This document shows, in pieces, positions 59,336 to 64,000 of a DNA stretch of 64,000 bases (the stretch's first letter is position 1; the number at the start of each line of letters is the position of its first letter). The notes below the pieces were generated by a model. The model had not been told where the DNA came from. It searched no databases and saw nothing but the letters and a program-made list of their open reading frames with translations. A program made the translations under genes and the position numbers. Source of the stretch: CAZCJU01 sp964562175 (GTDB lineage: Bacteria > Bacillota > Clostridia > Oscillospirales > CAG-272); contig CAZLRV010000008.1 in assembly GCA_964562175.1 (NCBI GenBank), positions 32,661-96,660 on the forward strand, written 5' to 3'.

Positions 59336-60031
59336 ATGAAAAAACGAAGCGTTACTCTGACAAGGCTTGAGCTTGGGCTTTATCTGTCCTCGCTTCTCGC
59401 TCTTGCACTCTCCTATCTGCTTTCGCCGAAGGGCGATATCCTGACGCTTACCGCATCGTTTATAGGTGTAACGGCACTTATTTTCGTCGCAAAGGGAATG
59501 GTAGCGGGGCAGATAATAACCGTCATATTCGCCGTATTTTACGGTATCGTATCATACTGCTTTCGTTATTGGGGCGAGATGATAACGTATCTTTTCATGA
59601 CATCCCCGTCGGCTATAGCCACGGCGATAGCGTGGATGAAAAATCCCTACGGGCAAACAAGTGAGGTAAAGGTCAATAAGCTCGGACGCTTGCATTATAC
59701 GATAATGCTCGTGTCGGGTGTGTGTGTCACGGCGCTATTGCATTTTGTATTGAAAATGCTCGATACGCCGAATCTGACGTTCGGCACGATCTCCGTATTT
59801 ACAAGCTATGCGGCATCGTATTTGACATTTATGCGTTCCCCGTACTATGCACTTGCTTACGCCGCAAATGATATAGTGCTTATCGTGCTTTGGGTACTTG
59901 CATCGATAGATGATACCTCGTATATACCCATGGTAACGTGCTTTTTCGTGTTTTTGATAAACGACCTTTACGGTCTGTACAATTGGAAGCGTATGGAGAA
60001 AAAGCAAGACTCCGTCTCAAATAGAATTTGA
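59336..60031 (+). CDS. pnuC: Nicotinamide riboside/NMN transporter PnuC
   Basis: A 231-residue membrane transporter of the PnuC family that brings in nicotinamide riboside (facilitated, trapped by phosphorylation). About seven hydrophobic segments are visible; ASFIGVTALIFVAKG, FAVFYGIVSYCFRYWGEMITYL and the C-terminal FLINDLYGLYNWKRME (WxxN/NDxYGxxNW-type motif) are characteristic. GAGG 7 bases before this ATG sets the start. Expression probably depends on the structured leader upstream. It is divergent from pncC. Confidence 0.9.
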   Translation: MKKRSVTLTRLELGLYLSSLLALALSYLLSPKGDILTLTASFIGVTALIFVAKGMVAGQIITVIFAVFYGIVSYCFRYWGEMITYLFMTSPSAIATAIAWMKNPYGQTSEVKVNKLGRLHYTIMLVSGVCVTALLHFVLKMLDTPNLTFGTISVFTSYAASYLTFMRSPYYALAYAANDIVLIVLWVLASIDDTSYIPMVTCFFVFLINDLYGLYNWKRMEKKQDSVSNRI

Positions 60032-60038
60032 GGCGGAG
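60010..60038. terminator. Hairpin at the end of pnuC
   Basis: CTCCGTCTCAAAT (60010-60022) pairs with ATTTGAGGCGGAG (60026-60038), one G-U pair. It includes the pnuC stop codon. Neither strand has a full T run (CCTTATC on plus, TCTTGCTTTTT on minus), so it may terminate the RHH operon or only stabilise RNA ends. Confidence 0.5.
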
Positions 60039-60066
60039 CCTTATCACGGCACCTATAAAGATCGAA

Positions 60067-60270
60067 TCATTCTATATCAAGCTCCGGCGGAACATCAATT
60101 TGATCGGAAACGTATTTTCCGTTTTTCTTTCGTTGACGGACGCACTCGGTGAGCAGATATTCTATTTGACCGTTTACCGAGCGGAAATCATCCTCCGCCC
60201 ATGAGGCTATTGCATCGTACAGCTTCGGCGAGAGCCTGAGCGGCACCTGTTTCTTTCCTGCCTCTCCCAT
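60067..60270 (-). CDS. Ribbon-helix-helix (Arc-type) protein
   Basis: A 67-residue protein with KKQVPLRLSPKLYDAIASWA followed by EDDFRSVNGQIEYLLTECVRQRKK: a short basic strand and two helices, the ribbon-helix-helix fold of Arc/MetJ-type DNA-binding proteins. The C-terminal 18 residues are an acidic tail. It starts 4 bases after the SPFH gene stop. This SPFH-RHH pairing is common in Firmicutes and no toxin is present, so the small protein probably acts with the membrane protein rather than as an antitoxin. Whether it binds DNA is unknown. Confidence 0.75.
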   Translation of the reverse strand: MGEAGKKQVPLRLSPKLYDAIASWAEDDFRSVNGQIEYLLTECVRQRKKNGKYVSDQIDVPPELDIE

Positions 60271-60274
60271 GGCA

Positions 60275-61285
60275 TCAATACAGACTGCCGGAGTTTACTA
60301 TCGGCTGTGCATCCTTGTTTCCGCAGAGAACGACCAAAAGATTTGATACCATAGCCGCCTTTCTCTCCTCGTCGAGCTGAACAGTGTTCTTCTCGTTGAG
60401 ACGCTCAAGTGCCATTTCAACCATTCCGACCGCACCGTCAACAATGAGCTTTCTCGCATCGACTACCGCCGATGCCTGTTGACGCTGAAGCATTGCGGCG
60501 GCTATTTCGGGAGCATATGCGAGATATGTTATTCTTGCCTCTATTATCTCTATTCCCGCTTCCGCCACTCTTTGCTGTATCTCACCTTGAATACGCGATG
60601 CGACGACCTCACTTGAGCCTCTCAAACTGCCCTCATCTGCAATACCGTCGCCCGTTGTATCGACATTGGGAGAAACATCATAGGGGTAGATACGTACAAC
60701 ATTTCGCAATGCGCTGTCGCATTGCAGTGACAAAAACTCCTTGTAGTTATCAACATTGAATGCCGCCTTTGCCGTGTCTACTATACGCCACGTTACGGCA
60801 ATACCTATCTCAATGGGGTTGCCGAGACAATCGTTTATCTTTTGTCTGTTATTGCTTAAGGTCATTATCTTCAGTGACATTTTTTTGCTTCCCGTCACAC
60901 TTAGCGTCTGACCCTCTATCTCTATTGCCTTTTCAACGGTCTTGACATCGCCGCTTTGATTAAGCTTTGTATCGGAAGCGGGGTTTACGGAAACGCAAAA
61001 CGGATTTACCCAGTGTATACCCGACGTTTTTACGCTTCCGTAATAATTACCGAAAAGCGTAAGCACTATAGCCTCGCCGGGGTGAAGAACTCGCAGACCG
61101 AAAAACAGTATAAACGATACTATAAAAAGCAGTATCGACAAAACGAGTGTTGCGACGAATATGTATTTTCCGGGCGAGATCATTATTGCGCTTGATACGA
61201 TGCCGCCTACACAGAGCAGTGTGAAAACTATGTTGAGAAGTAAAACAGTTAAGCCGTTTTTGGTTTTTAAGATTTTTTCTTGCAT
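60275..61285 (-). CDS. SPFH/band-7 domain membrane protein
   Basis: A 336-residue protein. Two hydrophobic helices (about 12-34 and 40-63) anchor it, then an SPFH domain (about 65-235): VLHPGEAIVLTLFGNYYGSV, GIHWVNPFC and IEIGIAVTWRIVDTAKAAF. A helical coiled-coil-like part (about 230-320; RVAEAGIEIIEARITYLAYA, MLQRQQASAVVDARK) mediates ring assembly in this group. It resembles the stomatin-like proteins usually coupled to a small RHH partner, which follows here by 4 bases. AGAGGA precedes the ATG. Likely membrane-microdomain scaffolding; the target is unknown. Confidence 0.88.
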   Translation of the reverse strand: MQEKILKTKNGLTVLLLNIVFTLLCVGGIVSSAIMISPGKYIFVATLVLSILLFIVSFILFFGLRVLHPGEAIVLTLFGNYYGSVKTSGIHWVNPFCVSVNPASDTKLNQSGDVKTVEKAIEIEGQTLSVTGSKKMSLKIMTLSNNRQKINDCLGNPIEIGIAVTWRIVDTAKAAFNVDNYKEFLSLQCDSALRNVVRIYPYDVSPNVDTTGDGIADEGSLRGSSEVVASRIQGEIQQRVAEAGIEIIEARITYLAYAPEIAAAMLQRQQASAVVDARKLIVDGAVGMVEMALERLNEKNTVQLDEERKAAMVSNLLVVLCGNKDAQPIVNSGSLY

Positions 61286-61399
61286 GGTTTTTTCCTCTTT
61301 TGTGATATGATATCAATATGATATCATAAATATTTCAATTTGTCAATAGCTCTGACGAAATTTTCCAAAAATATTTTTGCCGAAAAATGTGCTTCTCTA

Positions 61400-61428
61400 T
61401 TGAAAAAAAACAAAGCATATGCTATAAT
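61400..61428 (+). promoter_or_regulatory. Sigma-A promoter of the PHP-domain gene
   Basis: TTGAAA (61400-61405), 17-base spacer, TATAAT (61423-61428), about 28 bases before the ATG at 61457. Confidence 0.65.
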
Positions 61429-61456
61429 GATATATAATATTTTTCGGAGAAACGAT

Positions 61457-62662
61457 ATGAACGGCAAAGAGATAAGAAGTGCCAAAAGATATGACGGCAC
61501 GAACAGAAGCGAGGCGTACACGGATATCGTATATTCGGCACGTGGCGAAAGAGCGGAGTTTGTAAAAAAACTGCACGATATCGAGGCGAGCTATTTGCCG
61601 CAAGCTCACCCCTACAAGGCTTATACGGGGGAGCTGCACGGTCACAGCACGCTCTCGGACGGACGAGTGGACATAGATACATATTTTACTAATCTGAGAG
61701 ATATTGCCGAGCTTGATTTTGCCGCACTTACCGACCATGATCACGGCGGCGTGGGCGGTGAGGAGCTGTGGGGCGAAAAATGGGAGCTTATAAAGCAAAA
61801 GGTCGGGCAATACAGACAAGAAGGAAAATTCGTAACGATACTCGCATATGAACGTGATTCGTACCCGTACTATACGAATATGGTGCTGTATTTTAAGAAC
61901 GATGACGATGTACCGTACAGAGGGGTGCGTGACGGGGAGATAACAGAAGAGGAGCTTGTGCGACTTCTCGCTCGCAATGATGTGATATGTGCAACGCATG
62001 ATACATATCAGCTGTCATGCTGCGTCGATTTTTCAACGCTTCCCGAAGATTTGATGTTGCCGTATATAGAGGTGATCTCAAGAGGTGATGCGGCGGAGTA
62101 CATGGGTTGTTCGGCATGGGCTGAGAGAGATTGCTGTGAGGGCGGCTTTTGGCAGGATGCACTGAAACGCGGTGCGAGGATGGGAGTTATCGGCGGCGGT
62201 GACGACCATGTCGGAATGGGTGGCAGAGTCGACGAACGCCTCGGATATCCGGCAATGTACCCCGGCGTTACGGGTGTGTGGGCAACGGAAAATACGCACG
62301 AGGCTATATTTGAGGCGCTGAGCGCAAAAAGGACGTATGCTTATATGCTCGGTAGGCACGAGGGCGATATGTACGGGCGAATGGAGATGGAATTCAGAAT
62401 AAACGAGGCTTGGATGGGAGAAACACTCAAGCGCAAGTGTGGGGATGAACTGAAAATATATTTTAGGGTCAAAGCCGATGTCCCTGTAAAACAGGTAACG
62501 CTCGTGAAAAATTGCAGAGATGTTATAAAATGGTTCGGAAAAAACGAATCGCTCGTGCTTGATTACAGGCAAGAGGGTGAATGCGACAGCTTCTATATAA
62601 GAGTCGAGTTGAATGACGGACGCTTCGGTTGGTGCAGTCCGATATGGGTAGAGCGAGCATAA
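61457..62662 (+). CDS. PHP-domain (DUF3604-like) metal-dependent phosphoesterase
   Basis: A 401-residue cytoplasmic protein. The PHP fold is marked by TGELHGHSTLSDG (HxH), ALTDHDHGG (DxDH), CATHDTYQL and GGGDDHVGMGG; together they would build a di- or tri-metal site. The order and ending (SAKRTYAY, FRINEAWMGETL, FGWCSPIWV) are those of DUF3604-like proteins, whose substrate is not known. The frame is open 39 codons further upstream, but GGAGAAACG lies before this ATG and upstream residues are not family-like. It is followed by an unrelated lipoprotein gene with its own promoter. Confidence 0.8.
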   Translation: MNGKEIRSAKRYDGTNRSEAYTDIVYSARGERAEFVKKLHDIEASYLPQAHPYKAYTGELHGHSTLSDGRVDIDTYFTNLRDIAELDFAALTDHDHGGVGGEELWGEKWELIKQKVGQYRQEGKFVTILAYERDSYPYYTNMVLYFKNDDDVPYRGVRDGEITEEELVRLLARNDVICATHDTYQLSCCVDFSTLPEDLMLPYIEVISRGDAAEYMGCSAWAERDCCEGGFWQDALKRGARMGVIGGGDDHVGMGGRVDERLGYPAMYPGVTGVWATENTHEAIFEALSAKRTYAYMLGRHEGDMYGRMEMEFRINEAWMGETLKRKCGDELKIYFRVKADVPVKQVTLVKNCRDVIKWFGKNESLVLDYRQEGECDSFYIRVELNDGRFGWCSPIWVERA

Positions 62663-62698
62663 AATGCTCGGTGTGCAGAGAAAAAACGGTAAAATCAT

Positions 62699-62726
62699 TG
62701 ACAAAACAAATATTTTGTGGTATTCT
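62699..62726 (+). promoter_or_regulatory. Promoter of the EEP-family lipoprotein
   Basis: TTGACA (62699-62704), 16-base spacer, TATTCT (62721-62726), 36 bases before the ATG; AGAGGA serves as ribosome site. Confidence 0.6.
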
Positions 62727-62762
62727 ATTTGAAATATAATAAAAAACGAAAAGAGGAATATT

Positions 62763-63782
62763 ATGAGCAAAAAAATATTATGCTTTCTTTGTCTGATATC
62801 CATGCTTTTGACCTTTACCGCTTGCGGCGGGGGAGAAAACAAGACAACGGACGACGAGTCGGATAAGGTCGGCACGGAGAGTGCGGAGCAAACGGAGGCG
62901 GTGACCGAGGCGGACAAAACACAAGCACCGTCGGAGACCTTAAAGGTAATGTATTATAATGTTTACGGATACAATAATATCAAGGTACCAGACAGACTTA
63001 AAATACAATGCGAAATGATAATCGAGAATTCGCCCGATATATTGTGCTTGCAGGAATTTGACAGCCAGCACAGGAATAACGCAAAGGCAACGCTTGAAGG
63101 TGCAGGATATGTTGAGGTACCCGTAGGCTCAAGAGGCAAGGTGCTATATAATTCCACACTGAACTGCGAGCCGATGTTTTACCGTGAGGATAATCTGAAG
63201 CTTATAGAAAGCGGCGGAAAGCCCTTTCCCGAATGGGTAACGATAGACGGCGAGGTGCTTTACGGAAACAACGGCAGCACGAAGTCCATGATATGGGGCG
63301 TATTTGAAGAAAAATCACAAGGCAAGCTGTTTTTAGTCGTAAATGCGCATTTCATGTGGACGGATTCGTCACACCTTACATATGAACAGGCGGAGAAGGT
63401 TCGTTTGGACAATGCAAAAAGAGTGCTTGCACAGATAGAGAAGATAAAGACCTCGAAAGCGGAGTATGCCGATATACCCGTTGTGTTCGGCGGAGACCTC
63501 AATACACCGCCGACGAGTGATGTATTCAAATCGCTTGCCGACAAGCTCAAATACGCTGCGGACGAAGCCGAAACGTATGAAAAGCTCGGTTACTACGGCG
63601 GCTATGCATCGTACGATGAAAGCACCGGAGAGTATATTTACAATGAGCCTTACGAATCGGATCATATAATCGACCACGCATTCGTTGACGGTGTAAAGCT
63701 TAATTCGTATCTGCCCATAAAAGAGCTGAGAGCAAAAATAACCTCCGACCATCTGCCGTGGGTGCTTACGTTTACCATATAA
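62763..63782 (+). CDS. Endonuclease/exonuclease/phosphatase-fold lipoprotein
   Basis: A 339-residue lipoprotein. The lipobox is FTAC (Cys21), with a Thr/Glu-rich linker to about residue 58. The rest is an EEP (DNase I-like) fold: VMYYNVYGYNN is the first strand, PDILCLQEFD carries the metal Glu, NAHFMW the His, VVFGGDLNTPPTS the DxN pair, and ITSDHLPWVLTF the terminal SDH catalytic block. A phosphodiesterase or phosphatase outside the membrane, acting on nucleic acid, sphingolipid-like or inositol-phosphate substrates, is likely; which one cannot be told. It has its own promoter and a terminator 20 bases after its stop. Confidence 0.85.
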   Translation: MSKKILCFLCLISMLLTFTACGGGENKTTDDESDKVGTESAEQTEAVTEADKTQAPSETLKVMYYNVYGYNNIKVPDRLKIQCEMIIENSPDILCLQEFDSQHRNNAKATLEGAGYVEVPVGSRGKVLYNSTLNCEPMFYREDNLKLIESGGKPFPEWVTIDGEVLYGNNGSTKSMIWGVFEEKSQGKLFLVVNAHFMWTDSSHLTYEQAEKVRLDNAKRVLAQIEKIKTSKAEYADIPVVFGGDLNTPPTSDVFKSLADKLKYAADEAETYEKLGYYGGYASYDESTGEYIYNEPYESDHIIDHAFVDGVKLNSYLPIKELRAKITSDHLPWVLTFTI

Positions 63783-63799
63783 AGGGAAAATAAAAGGCA

Positions 63800-63847
63800 T
63801 CGGCTCGGTAAGGTAAAACAAATTTACCTACCGAGCCGAATTTTTAG
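63800..63847 (+). terminator. Terminator after the EEP lipoprotein
   Basis: TCGGCTCGGTA pairs with TACCGAGCCGA (63800-63839), with a second inner stem (GGTAAA/TTTACC), then TTTTTAG. It separates the gene from tRNA-Met. Confidence 0.9.
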
Positions 63848-63878
63848 AGAAAAAAATCAGAAAATATTCAAAAACCCC

Positions 63879-63907
63879 TTGACAAAATCGAAAAAGTGTG
63901 ATATACT
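63879..63907 (+). promoter_or_regulatory. Promoter of tRNA-Met
   Basis: TTGACA (63879-63884), 17-base spacer, TATACT (63902-63907). The start would lie near 63914, about 27 bases before the tRNA. Confidence 0.8.
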
Positions 63908-63940
63908 ATCATCCGTCGCATAAAGAACGATACACGATAT

Positions 63941-64000
63941 GGGCTTTTAGCTCAGTTGGTTAGAGCAACCGGCTCATAACCGGTCGGTCCGGGGTTCGAG
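63941..64000 (+). tRNA. tRNA-Met (anticodon CAT, elongator), 3-prime end beyond the window
   Basis: Acceptor strand GGGCTTT, D-arm AGCTCAGTTGGTTAGAGC, anticodon arm ACCGG-CTCATAA-CCGGT with CAT as anticodon, variable loop CGGTC and the start of the T-arm CGGGGTTCGAG. The strong G-C anticodon stem ACCGG/CCGGT and the G-C first acceptor pair distinguish it from the usual initiator tRNA with a GGG/CCC anticodon stem. A CAT anticodon with lysidine (tRNA-Ile2) cannot be excluded by sequence alone. The window ends before the acceptor 3-prime strand. Confidence 0.9.

Noticed and set aside
60067..60270. Antitoxin of a toxin-antitoxin pair
   Set aside because: The ribbon-helix-helix gene is linked to an SPFH membrane protein, not to a toxin-sized gene.

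Overview
This 64-kb window reads as chromosome from a Gram-positive, endospore-forming member of the Clostridia, probably a gut-type Oscillospirales-like lineage. The evidence is Spo0A, SpoIIID, YqfC/YqfD, a YlbJ-like protein and a tiny SpoVM-like peptide, together with purine-rich Shine-Dalgarno sites, TTGACA/TATAAT promoters, lipoprotein signal peptides, a DNA polymerase I without an obvious proofreading motif and elongator tRNA-Met. G+C is near one half by eye, except for one clearly AT-rich gene at 27-29.2 kb. I saw no prophage, insertion sequence, CRISPR array or rRNA operon.

Layout. 0-5 kb: a partial GNAT acetyltransferase, a DUF6512 membrane protein, a double-ATPase ECF-type ABC protein, an ArsR-nitroreductase pair and an AGCS sodium:amino-acid symporter. 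5-14.4 kb: a secreted lipoprotein and a wall-exposed GH99/GH71-like enzyme lead directly into cimA-leuA-leuC-leuD-leuB (isoleucine precursors by the citramalate route, and leucine), closed by a strong terminator. 14.4-19 kb: a cysteine-desulfurase-like enzyme with a DUF3343 partner, yqfCD, a YlbJ-like gene, and a MazF/NdoA toxin preceded by a small Cys-rich protein. 19-32.7 kb is mostly cell surface: a BspA-type LRR protein, a calcium-type P-ATPase, two paralogous lipoproteins, an AT-rich C39-like secreted protein, a tandem AlgX/AlgJ-like protein and a radical SAM enzyme.

32.7-40.2 kb: a beta-lactamase-fold hydrolase, a GH2 enzyme, spo0A, an SDR, a PRK06851-like ATPase, spoIIID and a second GH99/GH71-like lipoprotein. 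40.4-50.1 kb is one long co-directional run: tmk (with an unusual N-terminal extension), gpmI, a large GAP1-like protein, polA, a lipoprotein and a CBM9-like tail-anchored protein. 50.1-54.3 kb: a strongly promoted second CBM9-like anchored protein, then lacZ. 54.3-59.1 kb: a zinc-ribbon membrane protein split at a run of nine G, GDPD, a peptidase E-like protein, the small spoVM locus, and a cinA-C/membrane/walJ/rlmH operon. 59.2-64 kb: a structured leader before pnuC, an SPFH-RHH pair, a PHP/DUF3604-like protein, an EEP-family lipoprotein and the start of tRNA-Met.

The recurring theme is cell-surface glycan handling. Two GH99/GH71-like proteins, two CBM9-like proteins with C-terminal membrane anchors and Lys-rich tails, two GH2 enzymes and several lipoproteins could bind and trim polysaccharide at the wall; the cytoplasmic GH2 enzymes would finish oligosaccharide breakdown. 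Sporulation genes are spread through the window rather than clustered. The least-described items are the SpoVM-like peptide, the G-tract split gene, the pnuC leader, the GAP1-like protein and a consensus promoter that fires antisense to the radical SAM gene.
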